Numbered from the stretch's first letter, positions 33,947 to 43,490 are shown. The stretch: 64,000 nucleotides of DNA from Paenibacillus segetis (GCF_014639155.1 NZ_BMFT01000001.1:434001-498000); one strand, 5' to 3'. A program made the numbers and translations. The notes: generated from the letters alone by a model not told the origin.

Positions 33947-35551
33947 ATGATCAAATTCGGCTTATTACGCCGGTCATTCTGCATACGAGCGTCAATGTTG
34001 ACGTTATTGGTAATGACATTGTTGCTGTCTGGATGTCAAAGTGACTTGTTCTCTAGCAGCTCAAAAACGTTTGTTATTCTGTCGGGCTCCGAGAATAAAC
34101 CCTTGGAACCCTTAGTGAAGCGAATCGCTAAGGAATCAGGATATGATGTTTCATTCGATTACAAAGGTTCTATCGACAGTATGAATCTACTACAAGCGGA
34201 TTCCAGTCGGTATGATGCGGTCTGGTTGGCCTCACGATTCTGGATTGAGCTTGGTGATCAGAGTAAAAAAGTGAAGCTTACGCAGTCGATTATGACTTCA
34301 CCCATTACGTTTGGTATCCAGAAGTCGAAGGCAGAGGAATTAGGTTTCGTCGGTAAGGATGTTACCATTCGTGATATTTTAAACGCGGTAAATTCGCATG
34401 AACTGAATTTTATGATGACTTCGGCAACTCAATCAAATTCAGGATTAAGTGCCTATCTAGGATTTCTACATGCTCTATTACAAAAAGACCAGGCGCTCAC
34501 GCATGACGATTTGCAGAATGAAGCGCTACGCGCAGAAGTGAAGCAATTACTACAAGGAGTGAACCGTTCGTCGGGTAGCTCGGGCTGGTTGAAGGATCTG
34601 TTCCTACAGGGGGATGGCAGCTACGATGCTATGGTCAATTATGAAGCGGTCTTAATTGAGACGAATCAGGAGCTTGTGAAACAGGGGAAGGAGCCATTAT
34701 ATCTGGTGTATCCTACGGATGGGCTTAGTATCGCTGATTTCACCCTTGGATATATCGATAATGGTGATGCTGACAAAGAGGCGTTCTTTAAAAAAATGCA
34801 AGAAAATCTATTGAGCGAATCGACACAGCAGGAAATAGGGGAATTGGGTCGACGTACTGGATTTGGTGGAGTGGTCGCCAATCGTAATCCTAATGTGTTT
34901 AATTCCGAATGGGGAATCGACTTAGATCGTAACATTTCACCAATTGCATTTCCCAGCAGCGATGTAGTTCTGGAGGCTATGAACCTGTACCAGACTGCGC
35001 TTAAGAAGCCAAGCTATACCGTTTTTGCGCTAGATTATTCAGGCAGCATGGCAAATAACGGAGAGACACAATTGAAGAAAGCGATGGAGACTATTCTAGA
35101 TCAGGAGCAAGCGAGCAAGTATTTGCTGCAAGGTTCTGACGAGGATGTAGTCGTCGCGATACCTTTTAATAATCAATTGATTGATGTGTGGAAAGCTGAT
35201 CATTTAAGTGATTATAAGTCACTATTAGAGCAGATCGAGAATTTAAAAGCTGATGGTGGAACTAATATCTACAAAGCATCCATACAAGGTTTGGAGCAAA
35301 TGAGGAACGTGGATACCAGTAAATATAATGTGGCAATTATCCTGATGACGGATGGAATGTCAGATGGATCTTATGATGATTTTGCACAGACTTACCGCGA
35401 AGTTGGCAAAGACATTCCCGTATTCCCAATCATGTTTGGCGATGCCTCTGACGAACAATTGAATGGACTCGTCAAACTCACTCGTGGGAAGTTATTTGAC
35501 GGTACGAGTGATCTGATTAGCGCTTTTAAGGAAGCTAAGGGATATAACTGA
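33947..35551 (+). CDS. Lipoprotein with substrate-binding and VWA domains
   Basis: The 534-residue protein has a lipoprotein signal (lipobox LLLSGC, Cys 30). Residues about 42-345 form a type II substrate-binding fold (FVILSGSENKPLEPLVKRI; DAVWLASRFW; the ligand-loop SATQSNSGLSAYLG). Residues about 355-530 form a von Willebrand A domain with MIDAS DYSGSM (D363), a later Thr in DGGTNIYK and Asp in LMTDGMSDGS, so metal-dependent protein binding is intact. The protein should sit on the outer face of the membrane. No transporter genes accompany it. It starts a tight four-gene cassette with xpaC, a second binding protein and telA. Confidence 0.85.
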   Translation: MIKFGLLRRSFCIRASMLTLLVMTLLLSGCQSDLFSSSSKTFVILSGSENKPLEPLVKRIAKESGYDVSFDYKGSIDSMNLLQADSSRYDAVWLASRFWIELGDQSKKVKLTQSIMTSPITFGIQKSKAEELGFVGKDVTIRDILNAVNSHELNFMMTSATQSNSGLSAYLGFLHALLQKDQALTHDDLQNEALRAEVKQLLQGVNRSSGSSGWLKDLFLQGDGSYDAMVNYEAVLIETNQELVKQGKEPLYLVYPTDGLSIADFTLGYIDNGDADKEAFFKKMQENLLSESTQQEIGELGRRTGFGGVVANRNPNVFNSEWGIDLDRNISPIAFPSSDVVLEAMNLYQTALKKPSYTVFALDYSGSMANNGETQLKKAMETILDQEQASKYLLQGSDEDVVVAIPFNNQLIDVWKADHLSDYKSLLEQIENLKADGGTNIYKASIQGLEQMRNVDTSKYNVAIILMTDGMSDGSYDDFAQTYREVGKDIPVFPIMFGDASDEQLNGLVKLTRGKLFDGTSDLISAFKEAKGYN

Positions 35552-35570
35552 GAGAAGGGACAGATGATCC

Positions 35571-36182
35571 ATGCAAGCTGCTAAAGGAATCACAGCGGGA
35601 GTGCTCGGAGCTGCGGCTTTTTCCCTCTTTCTGTTCGTCATCCATGCCCCATTTCTACTCTCGGTTGGTAGTGGAGTTGCGGTACTGGTAGCTGTGGAGC
35701 TATTATGGCGAGGCCGGGCGAAGATCGAGATACAGCTACCAAATCAGCCTGATGAGACCTCAATGGACTTTTATAAGCAAACGATTCAGGAAGGCCGGGT
35801 TCATGCTGAACAAATTAAACAATATTTGAAGCTTGTGGAGGACGCAGGTGTGTATGAGAAAATATTAGAAATTTGCGATACTTCCGATCGAATCTTTGAA
35901 ACATTGCATAGTAAGCCCCAAAGTGTGAAGGTTATTCGCCAGTATTTCACTTATTATCTGGAGACAACCAGCAAAATTATTGGCAAATATGTAGAGTTGA
36001 AGCGGCAAAATATCCGTGATCAAGAAGTGGAAGAGATTATCACCAGAACTGAGAGTGATTTGGATTTGATAGCGAAGTTGTTTCAACAAAATCTGAAGAA
36101 GCTTGTTTCTGATGATGTCCTGGATCTCGATGTGGAACTTGATATGCTGCAATCTATGCTCAAATCGGAGGGCCTGAAGTGA
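35571..36182 (+). CDS. xpaC: XpaC-like membrane protein
   Basis: A 203-residue protein with two adjacent N-terminal membrane helices (about 5-25 and 27-45) and a long cytosolic helical domain (MDFYKQTIQEGRVHAEQIKQ; IRQYFTYYLETTSKIIGKY). This is the XpaC family, named from a 5-bromo-4-chloroindolyl phosphate hydrolysis phenotype; no catalytic motif is visible. XpaC genes are typically next to telA/yaaN, as here with one gene between. GAGAAGGGA precedes the ATG, 19 nt after the VWA gene; its stop overlaps the next GTG. Confidence 0.8.
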   Translation: MQAAKGITAGVLGAAAFSLFLFVIHAPFLLSVGSGVAVLVAVELLWRGRAKIEIQLPNQPDETSMDFYKQTIQEGRVHAEQIKQYLKLVEDAGVYEKILEICDTSDRIFETLHSKPQSVKVIRQYFTYYLETTSKIIGKYVELKRQNIRDQEVEEIITRTESDLDLIAKLFQQNLKKLVSDDVLDLDVELDMLQSMLKSEGLK

Positions 36183-37279
36183 AGGGAAAACAGTGGGGGA
36201 CCTTAATTGGGATTATTATTCTAGTCTTTGTTGTAGGTATTGGTTACTTGTTTAGTAGAAACAGTGATCTCACTTCTGGGGGGAAGGGGAATATTACGGT
36301 GGTTGGTAATCTTGGGGGAGAGAAGATCGGTTTATTCTCCGACGAGGAAATTATCAAAATATTGAAAGATAGATATCATATCACCGTTGATTGGAGAAAA
36401 GCAGGTAGCATTGAAATGGTCAAAGACTATAAGCAAGGGCCTGACTTTTTATTCCCTTCGAACCAGGTAGCACTCGAGTTGTTCAAGAATAACCACGCGG
36501 AGGAGATTAAGGGTAGTGAAATTATTTTTAATTCTCCCATTGTATTCTATACATGGAATCGCATTGCAGACGCTCTAATTGACCAGGGAATCGCCCGTCA
36601 GAACAATGGAGTCAACACCGTAGATACTGAATCTCTGTTAGCGCTCGTAAACGAAGGAAAGTCATGGGATGACATCGGTGCAAATAAGAATGATCCAAAC
36701 TCCAAGCTGTATGGTAAGGTGACGATCATTTCAACGGATCCATCCAAATCGAATTCCGGCAATATGTTTGCAGGATTGTATGCCAATTTAATCAGTGGAG
36801 GCGTAGTTAACGATAGCAACATTGCTGCTGCGCTACCTCAAATCAAAGCTTTTTTTCAAAATTTAGGGTACCTAGAGCCCTCCTCGGGTGATTTGTTCGA
36901 GCAGTATCTCAAAACGGGCATGGGCGCCAAGCCGATAATTGTAGGTTACGAGAATCAGATGATCGAGTTCGCTGAAGATAATCCCGCTGTGTGGGAACAG
37001 GTCAAGGACCGTATGCGGGTGCTCTATCCAGTTCCAACGGTATGGAGTTCACATCCTTTAATTGCGCTGAGTGACAATGGTAAGAAACTTATTGAGGCTT
37101 TAAAAGACAAGGAAATTCAAGAACTAGCTTGGAAAAAGCACGGGTTCCGCTCGGGAATCGTAGATATTCAGAACGATGTGTCTGCACTTGGAATTGGGAA
37201 TATCCCAGAGACAATTGACTCGGTTATTGCAATGCCCACACCAGCCATTATGGATCAAATCATTCAAGCTGTTCAATAA
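36179..37279 (+). CDS. Membrane-anchored substrate-binding protein
   Basis: A 366-residue protein with a single uncleaved N-terminal helix (WGTLIGIIILVFVVGIGYLF, about 5-24) and no lipobox, followed by a type II substrate-binding fold (about 35-365). The ligand-loop TDPSKSNSGNMFAGLYANL resembles SATQSNSG of the VWA lipoprotein, suggesting that both bind the same type of ligand, perhaps an oxyanion. There is no permease or ATPase in the operon. GTG 36179 overlaps the xpaC stop (GTGA). Confidence 0.8.
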   Translation: MKGKQWGTLIGIIILVFVVGIGYLFSRNSDLTSGGKGNITVVGNLGGEKIGLFSDEEIIKILKDRYHITVDWRKAGSIEMVKDYKQGPDFLFPSNQVALELFKNNHAEEIKGSEIIFNSPIVFYTWNRIADALIDQGIARQNNGVNTVDTESLLALVNEGKSWDDIGANKNDPNSKLYGKVTIISTDPSKSNSGNMFAGLYANLISGGVVNDSNIAAALPQIKAFFQNLGYLEPSSGDLFEQYLKTGMGAKPIIVGYENQMIEFAEDNPAVWEQVKDRMRVLYPVPTVWSSHPLIALSDNGKKLIEALKDKEIQELAWKKHGFRSGIVDIQNDVSALGIGNIPETIDSVIAMPTPAIMDQIIQAVQ

Positions 37280-37297
37280 AAATAAGGAGGTTTTCTC

Positions 37298-38380
37298 ATG
37301 ATCGAATTGCAAAATACACCTAATCAAGGTGAGTTAACAAACGAACAATTGGAGAAGGTACAGACCATTGCGGCAGAACTTGATTTGTCTGATGGTCAGA
37401 GCATTACATATTATGGAGCAGGTGTGCAGAAGGAATTATCCACTTTTTCGGATAAAGTTCTTGAACATGTAACGATGAAGGACTCAGGTGCTGCGGGTCA
37501 AATCCTGGGTGATCTGACTTTGAAGCTAAAAGGGTTGGATGTAGATAGCCTATCTGGAGCACAATCGGGGTTTTTCTCGAAATTATTTCGGACATTTGCG
37601 AACAAAATCGAAAAGTTTATCATGCAATATCAGGAGATTAACGGGTACGTTGAGCAAATTACAGTGAAGCTCGAAAAAGCAAACAATACATTGATCAAAG
37701 AAACACTCACTTTGCAGGAGTTGTTCGAACGTAATGGAGCGTATTATCAGGAGCTATCCGTATACATTAAGGCAGGTGAATTGAAACTTCAGGAGCTGCG
37801 TGATAAGGTTCTACCTGCCTTAGAGGAGCAAGCGAAGTCGTCACAGGATCAACTGGTGATGCAGAGGTATTCAGATCTGGTGTCGGCTGCGGATCGCTTT
37901 GAGAAGAAGCTGTATGATTTGAAGCTTTCGCAGACAATCTCTCTACAAGCTGCGCCTCAAATTCGTCTGATCCAATCTAACAATCAAGTGCTCTCTGATA
38001 AAATACAAAGTTCAATTCTCAATACCATCCCGATCTGGAAGCAGCAAATCATCATTGCTATTAGCTTATTCCGTCAGAACGAGGCGTTGAAGCTTCAGCA
38101 GGAAGTGACGAAGACAACCAATGAGATGCTGCTCAAGAACTCGCAAATGATGAAGCAAGGAACGATAGAGATCGCCAAGGAAAGCCAGAAGGGGATTGTT
38201 GAGATCGAGACGTTGAAGAAGACGCATCAGAACTTGATTTCCACACTCGAAGAGACGATCAAGATTCAACAGGATGGGCAAGCAACCCGGAAAACGGCCG
38301 AAGAAGAAATGATCAAAATGAAGGAAGAGCTCCGGGATAAACTATTGAAATTTGCCGAAGAAGAACGTAGCATTAGATAA
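37298..38380 (+). CDS. telA: TelA/YaaN-type toxic anion resistance protein
   Basis: A 360-residue all-helical cytosolic protein of the TelA (KlaA) family: FSDKVLEHVTMKDSGAAGQIL, FFSKLFRTFANKIEKFIMQYQ, and a long coiled coil in the C-terminal half (about 240-360). TelA proteins are linked to tellurite resistance and general envelope stress but have no known biochemical activity. AAGGAGG precedes the ATG, 18 nt after the preceding gene. A terminator is found about 70 nt downstream. Confidence 0.9.
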   Translation: MIELQNTPNQGELTNEQLEKVQTIAAELDLSDGQSITYYGAGVQKELSTFSDKVLEHVTMKDSGAAGQILGDLTLKLKGLDVDSLSGAQSGFFSKLFRTFANKIEKFIMQYQEINGYVEQITVKLEKANNTLIKETLTLQELFERNGAYYQELSVYIKAGELKLQELRDKVLPALEEQAKSSQDQLVMQRYSDLVSAADRFEKKLYDLKLSQTISLQAAPQIRLIQSNNQVLSDKIQSSILNTIPIWKQQIIIAISLFRQNEALKLQQEVTKTTNEMLLKNSQMMKQGTIEIAKESQKGIVEIETLKKTHQNLISTLEETIKIQQDGQATRKTAEEEMIKMKEELRDKLLKFAEEERSIR

Positions 38381-38446
38381 ATTTATGGAGGAGCAATTAT
38401 TAGCTTTCATAACGGAGCATGAGTTTGATACTTAGGAATTGGAGAA

Positions 38447-38490
38447 GGACAGCACAACAGAGTATATCTCTTTTGTTCTGCCCTTTTTTT
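38447..38490 (+). terminator. Terminator after telA
   Basis: A long stem (GGACAGCACAACAGAG with CTCTTTTGTTCTGCCC, three mismatches) is followed by seven T. It separates the telA cassette from the kinase operon. Confidence 0.85.
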
Positions 38491-38575
38491 GTTGCTTATC
38501 GATTTGGCAATATATAACTGGGAATTTGCAGAAAACGGTAGTATATTGATACACATCAAATTTGGTGGTGACGAA

Positions 38576-40390
38576 ATGATCAAACGATCCAGATTTATTA
38601 GTATTAAAACAAAAATTATTGTTCCCTTCCTGTTTGTTATCATCGTGCCTATTCTAATTATGTCCGTCAATTCTTATATTTCATCTCAGCAACTTTTGGA
38701 GAAGAAATATAGAGATTTATTGATCGATATTACTCAGCAGTCGAATATCCGCATTGAAGAATTTCTAAATGAGATTGAGAAGATTTCACTTGTCTCCAGC
38801 TATGGAATAAACAGCTATGTGTCAGCAAGTTCCCAAGAGAACTACCCGATTCAGAATTATCTCCGCGACAGCAGCACGACCCATGAGAATGAGGCCTCAC
38901 GTTTATTGATGAACTATATTACGATGAAAGATCGGGCTTTCTCCGTTTATATTTACAATATGAATCAAGGAGAAAATCTATATATCAGTTCCAATAAACC
39001 TATTGATTACACTTATAATCCGAAGAAGGAGCCATGGTTCCAAAATTTTTTGAAATCAGAAGACGTTGTTATGAATCTTCCAACCCATTTGGATGATCAG
39101 ACTAAAAGTAAAGATAATTGGGCGATTTCCAATGTCCGTAAAATATTTGATCTAAAGAATGGAAAGCTGCTAGGTGTAATGGTTATCAGTATTGATTTGG
39201 ATTTTATTAACAAGGTCAATGAGCGGCTCCAGGAAGAACGGCGTTCAGCTTTTACGATTGTTGATGATCAAGAGCGGATTATTTATAACCGTGATTATAG
39301 TAAAATAGGCAAGCTCTTTAAGGAAACCTTGTCTTTGGATCCGAAGGAAGACTTAATAAACGACGGGAGTCAAATTGTTCGAACGGAGGGCAGAGACTAT
39401 ATCCTGATTCGAAATCCATTTAAAGAGCAAAAGTGGACTACCTATCTGTACATGCCACTGGAGGAATTGTCGGTGGAAGGGAAAATCTTGAAGCGCAATT
39501 TGCTCATCATTGTGGTAATGCTGGTTTGTTTTGCGATTATCTGCTCCATTTATTTGTCCAATCTGGTGACTAGACCGATAAAGAAATTGATGAGAAATAT
39601 GAGTTTGGTGGAGAAAGGGAAATTTGATCATCTCCCTTCAGGACAATCAAACGATGAAATCGGTCTCCTTGCTAACCGTTTTGATCAGATGAGTTCCGAG
39701 TTGAAGCAACTCGTCGAACGTATCTATCAAGAAGAAGAACAGAAATCCGAGGCGGAGATTCGGGCGCTTCAAGCGCAGATTAATCCTCACTTTCTATACA
39801 ATACCTTAAACTCTGTGAAGTGGATTGCCTCAATGCAGCGTTCAGACAAAATAGTAGAGATGACTGAAGCATTAATTTCCATGCTGCGATATACCGCGAA
39901 TAATACAGGTGCTCTCGTACCCATTCGAGAAGAAATGGACAATATTGAGCACTATATGTCGATTCAAAAAGTAAGATATTTCAACCGTATTCAGGTTAAA
40001 TATGAGGTTGACGATATCCTATTGGATTATCAAATTTTGAAGCTGACGATACAACCGATTGTTGAAAACGCTATCTTTCATGGTCTCGCTGAACAAGAAG
40101 ATGAAGGGACGATCACGATATCCATTTACCGGGAAAATCAGGATATTATTATCGGGGTCAAGGATAATGGACAAGGGATGGATCAGGAAACGATCGAACA
40201 TTTGCAACGAGATGTTCTGGGCGTTGAAGGGAACTTTAACGGCATCGGAATCTCCAATGTCCATAATAGATTAAGACGCATTTACGGTTCCAATTATGGA
40301 ATTCACTTCGTAAGTGAACAAGGTATGGGAACCATTTTTTATATCAGAATTCCACAAGTATTGATGTCAGATGGGGGAGGACAACCATGA
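38576..40390 (+). CDS. YesM-type sensor histidine kinase
   Basis: A 604-residue kinase: membrane helix at about 12-34, an extracellular Cache-like sensor (about 35-295), a second helix (LLIIVVMLVCFAIICSIYL, about 307-325), HAMP (about 326-380), and the His_kinase domain with LQAQINPHFLYNTLNSVKW (H405) followed by a HATPase domain (PIVENAIFHG, GVKDNGQGM, GIGISNVHNRLR). It is typical of sugar-sensing YesM/YesN pairs. ATG 38576 after GGTGGTGACG is preferred over the earlier frame, which overlaps the terminator. It overlaps its response regulator by 4 nt. Confidence 0.92.
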   Translation: MIKRSRFISIKTKIIVPFLFVIIVPILIMSVNSYISSQQLLEKKYRDLLIDITQQSNIRIEEFLNEIEKISLVSSYGINSYVSASSQENYPIQNYLRDSSTTHENEASRLLMNYITMKDRAFSVYIYNMNQGENLYISSNKPIDYTYNPKKEPWFQNFLKSEDVVMNLPTHLDDQTKSKDNWAISNVRKIFDLKNGKLLGVMVISIDLDFINKVNERLQEERRSAFTIVDDQERIIYNRDYSKIGKLFKETLSLDPKEDLINDGSQIVRTEGRDYILIRNPFKEQKWTTYLYMPLEELSVEGKILKRNLLIIVVMLVCFAIICSIYLSNLVTRPIKKLMRNMSLVEKGKFDHLPSGQSNDEIGLLANRFDQMSSELKQLVERIYQEEEQKSEAEIRALQAQINPHFLYNTLNSVKWIASMQRSDKIVEMTEALISMLRYTANNTGALVPIREEMDNIEHYMSIQKVRYFNRIQVKYEVDDILLDYQILKLTIQPIVENAIFHGLAEQEDEGTITISIYRENQDIIIGVKDNGQGMDQETIEHLQRDVLGVEGNFNGIGISNVHNRLRRIYGSNYGIHFVSEQGMGTIFYIRIPQVLMSDGGGQP

Positions 40391-41985
40391 TCAATGTAGT
40401 AATCGCCGATGATGAACTGCTCATGCGGATAGGACTCAAGTCGATGATCAATTGGGAGGAGCAGGGCTTTCAAATTATAGGTGAAGCAGCTAATGGTAGG
40501 GAAGCGCTTGAAATCGTTCAGGAGCACCGTGTCGATTTAATCATTACCGATATCAAAATGCCTGTCATGGATGGGTTGGAATTGATTCGTGAGGCTTCCC
40601 AATGGATGGACTCTTGCCAATATGTGATCTTAAGCTGTGTAGATGAATTTAAGTATGCTCAAGAGGCTTTGAAACTAGGGGCCGCTGATTATTTGATCAA
40701 GAGTGATATCAAACAACAGCAGTTAGTTGAGGTTCTTAATACCGTCAAGAAAAAAATAACTCACTCCGCCCCTAAAGGTCATTCTGATCAAACGGAGCAG
40801 TATAAACAAAGTGTAAGTTACTTGAAGGAAACGTTGTTCAAAGAAATATTCAGCGGGTTTCGAGAGGAACAGGAAATACTTCAACAGATTTCTGCTTTAA
40901 ATATTGCCATAAGACCGGACGATATGCTCCTCTTCAAGCTTAGGGTAGATCAGTTTGAGACGATTCGGACCAAATATGTGGAGAAAGATGAGAAACTACT
41001 CCGATATGCGGTCGTCAACATATTGGAGGAAATGATACCAAAGAAGTGGGCCAAGGAGATCATTATTGAGAATTCGGCTGAATATCTCTTGGTGATGAAT
41101 ATACCGGGGGAAAGCGAGGGTAGGCGGCCTAAGGAGGAACTTAACCGGTTGTTCGATAAGATTACGTTAGCGATGAAGGATTTCCTCAACATTTCCTTCT
41201 CTGTTGGTGTAAGCTCCATCGTTCCTAGCTTTAGTTACTTGAAGACGGCTTATAAGGAAGCTGATTTGGCACTCAGAAATCGTTTTTTTGCAGGGTCCGG
41301 TAAAGTTATCTATTATGAACATGCCACGACTGTGGTTGCTTCCGATAGTTATGGATTTATATTGAGTAGGGAAGATGAGAGAGCTTTAAAGACTGCATTG
41401 GAGGGAGACGATTACAGTCAGTTTCGGGAACGATTGGAAGTGATTAGAAACGCTTTGAATAACGAGTCTATTTCGGAGACAGTCATACGTAATGTTTATA
41501 TTCGGGTCATGGAATTGATCAGCTCACGGTTTCCTGGTACTCCGCCCTCTGTAGCTGGGGGGAAAACACTGTACGAGCAATTACTGGGGCAAGAAACTTT
41601 TCAGAGTATCCATGACTTTGTAACGGGTTATTTAGAGCAGGGAATTCAATATGGCCGTACTTTAGAGATTGCCCCGCAGAGCTATGCGGATTCGGCTATT
41701 GCTATCATTATGCGAGATTATGCTGTAGACATCTCACTGCAAAGCGTGGCCACTCAAATCAATGTAAATCCGTCTTATTTAAGTCGGATCTTCAAACAGG
41801 AAACTGGCGGGAATTTCATCAATTTCCTGACAAAGGTCAGAATCGATAAGGCTAAATACTACCTGGAGGCGAAAAACTTCAAAGTGTATGAAGTGGCTGA
41901 GAAGGTTGGGTATCCGAATACAACGTACTTCAGTAAAATTTTCAAAAAGATCGTAGGGGTCACTCCGGAAGAGTATCGTGGGTAA
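40387..41985 (+). CDS. YesN-type response regulator with AraC domain
   Basis: A 532-residue regulator: a receiver (about 1-120; acidic ADDE, phospho-acceptor D55 in IITDIKMP, SCVDEFKYAQEALKLGAADYL), a long linker, and a C-terminal AraC double HTH (about 430-530; SLQSVATQINVNPSYLSRIFKQ and VYEVAEKVGYPNTTYFSKIFKK). It should activate the adjacent ABC uptake and alpha-galactosidase genes. The central linker replaces the usual short hinge, as in other YesN proteins. Confidence 0.92.
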   Translation: MINVVIADDELLMRIGLKSMINWEEQGFQIIGEAANGREALEIVQEHRVDLIITDIKMPVMDGLELIREASQWMDSCQYVILSCVDEFKYAQEALKLGAADYLIKSDIKQQQLVEVLNTVKKKITHSAPKGHSDQTEQYKQSVSYLKETLFKEIFSGFREEQEILQQISALNIAIRPDDMLLFKLRVDQFETIRTKYVEKDEKLLRYAVVNILEEMIPKKWAKEIIIENSAEYLLVMNIPGESEGRRPKEELNRLFDKITLAMKDFLNISFSVGVSSIVPSFSYLKTAYKEADLALRNRFFAGSGKVIYYEHATTVVASDSYGFILSREDERALKTALEGDDYSQFRERLEVIRNALNNESISETVIRNVYIRVMELISSRFPGTPPSVAGGKTLYEQLLGQETFQSIHDFVTGYLEQGIQYGRTLEIAPQSYADSAIAIIMRDYAVDISLQSVATQINVNPSYLSRIFKQETGGNFINFLTKVRIDKAKYYLEAKNFKVYEVAEKVGYPNTTYFSKIFKKIVGVTPEEYRG

Positions 41986-42008
41986 AAAAAGTGCTAGAAG
42001 TAGTAAAG

Positions 42009-42033
42009 GAAGTGCATACCTGGTATGCACTTC
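42009..42033. repeat. Perfect 12-bp inverted repeat between yesN-like and binding-protein genes
   Basis: GAAGTGCATACC-T-GGTATGCACTTC. The one-base centre is unusual for a terminator and no T run follows. It could be a terminator with an opened loop or an operator. Confidence 0.6.
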
Positions 42034-42054
42034 TATTTGTGAGCAGGGATAGTA

Positions 42055-42119
42055 GGTAAAAAAAGTGGAAGGTCGTGTAAAGAACGTTTATTCAGGAACC
42101 GGCCGAACTTCTTTATAGT
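42055..42119 (+). promoter_or_regulatory. Putative promoter region of the sugar uptake operon
   Basis: A 13-nt sequence GGTAAAAAAAGTG at 42055-42067 is a direct repeat of 41981-41993 (74 bp apart). A -10 TATAGT (42114-42119) has only a weak -35 (TTCAGG, 42091-42096, 17-nt spacer), as expected for an activator-dependent promoter. The YesN-like regulator is the likely activator (inference). Confidence 0.4.
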
Positions 42120-42159
42120 AATAGTTGTACAGCAACGGAATGAAGAGAGGGGAATAGAT

Positions 42160-43446
42160 ATGTTGAAATCAAGTAAAGGATGGGTATTGCTATTAACCGT
42201 GATGTTAGCGGTTTCATTAACGGCCTGCGGTGGTGGTAATACTGCAAACAGCGGTAGCAGCAAAGAAGAAGAAAAGGCGGACAAACAAGTAACGCTTCGT
42301 TACTCCAGTTACTTACTCGATACGGCGCAAGCAGGTAAAGCCTACTATGATGCGATTGCAGAATTCGAGACTCAAAACCCTAACATCAAGATAGAGACTG
42401 ACTTTATCCAGAATGCCAACTATACCGCAGGGATTAAGACACGGCTTCTTGGTGGGGAGAAGATGGACATATTTGATACCTGGTCCCCTAGTTTATTCGC
42501 TGAATTTAATGCATTAGGTGAACAAGTATATTTGGATCTAACCGGATCGGATTTCCTTAGTGACTTCCTCCCGGCTTCTCTGGAACCTGTAACTATTGAC
42601 GGTAAAGTTTTCGGCGCTCCAGAGGTAATGCACAGCGATGGACTATTATACAACAAAACAATGTTCGAAGAATTAGGACTACAGGTTCCACAGACGTGGG
42701 ATGAATTTATTGCGCTATGTGAAACGTTGAAGCAAAAAGGAATTATACCCGTGGCTATGGACTCTGAGTGGTGGGTTCCGCAATTTTTCTGGGGCTCTAT
42801 TATGTCTAATAGTGGTGCGGATGCAAACTGGACGAAGAAGCTGGAGAGCGGCGAAGTGAAGGTGTCTGATCCCATCTTTGTCGATGCGATTCAGAAACAT
42901 AAAGAGCTTGTAGAGAAAGGGTATGTTCCGAAAGAATGGACCGGAATGAAGCATGAGCAGTCCAAAGACCTTGTAGGTCAAGGGAAGGCGGCGATGATCA
43001 TCACTGGAACATGGGATATCCCAAGTTTGATGGAACGTAACACGGATATCGATATTGACTTCATGATGGTACCGGGTAATGAGAAGACAGTTCCAAATAT
43101 TAATATCGGGACTTATCGCGTTATTAACGCCAATACGGAGCATCCAGAGGAAGCGAAGAAATTCATATCGTTTATGAATGGTAAAGTCAATCAGGAGAAA
43201 TTGGCCCTAGGAACTCTTGCGGTTCCATCTATAGCAGGTTCTAAAGTCGATAATCCGGTCGTTGAGAAAATTGCAGCGGTTGTTACTCGTGACGATGCTA
43301 CTTTGTACTGGCCTCATACGGTTTCGACTGAATCTCTGCAAGTAAAAATTCTAGAAGGCGTTAATAAATATTTAGCAGGCCAAAGCCTGGATGATGCGAT
43401 TGCAGAAATTCAAAAGTCTGTGGACGATGCTAGAAACAATAGATAG
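42160..43446 (+). CDS. Sugar ABC transporter substrate-binding lipoprotein
   Basis: A 428-residue family 1 sugar-binding protein with a lipoprotein signal (lipobox SLTAC). It has FETQNPNIKIETDFI and the late segment GNEKTVPNINIGTYRVINANTEHPEEAKKFISF typical of oligosaccharide-binding proteins. With the two permeases and GH36 enzyme downstream, an alpha-galactoside such as melibiose or raffinose is the likely ligand. GAGAGGGGAATAG precedes the ATG. Confidence 0.9.
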   Translation: MLKSSKGWVLLLTVMLAVSLTACGGGNTANSGSSKEEEKADKQVTLRYSSYLLDTAQAGKAYYDAIAEFETQNPNIKIETDFIQNANYTAGIKTRLLGGEKMDIFDTWSPSLFAEFNALGEQVYLDLTGSDFLSDFLPASLEPVTIDGKVFGAPEVMHSDGLLYNKTMFEELGLQVPQTWDEFIALCETLKQKGIIPVAMDSEWWVPQFFWGSIMSNSGADANWTKKLESGEVKVSDPIFVDAIQKHKELVEKGYVPKEWTGMKHEQSKDLVGQGKAAMIITGTWDIPSLMERNTDIDIDFMMVPGNEKTVPNINIGTYRVINANTEHPEEAKKFISFMNGKVNQEKLALGTLAVPSIAGSKVDNPVVEKIAAVVTRDDATLYWPHTVSTESLQVKILEGVNKYLAGQSLDDAIAEIQKSVDDARNNR

Positions 43447-43451
43447 ATCAC

Positions 43452-43490
43452 ATAAGGTTCAAGATTTCTTCAAGTCATCTTGAACCTTAT
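43452..43490 (+). other. Intercistronic stem-loop between binding protein and permease
   Basis: A perfect 14-bp stem, ATAAGGTTCAAGAT / ATCTTGAACCTTAT, with an 11-nt loop and no T run. Such hairpins protect the upstream mRNA and give excess binding protein over permease, as in malE-malF. Confidence 0.7.

Noticed and set aside
42075..42092. cre site upstream of the sugar-binding lipoprotein
   Set aside because: AAAGAACGTTTATT has four mismatches to the cre consensus, too many to claim without expression data.
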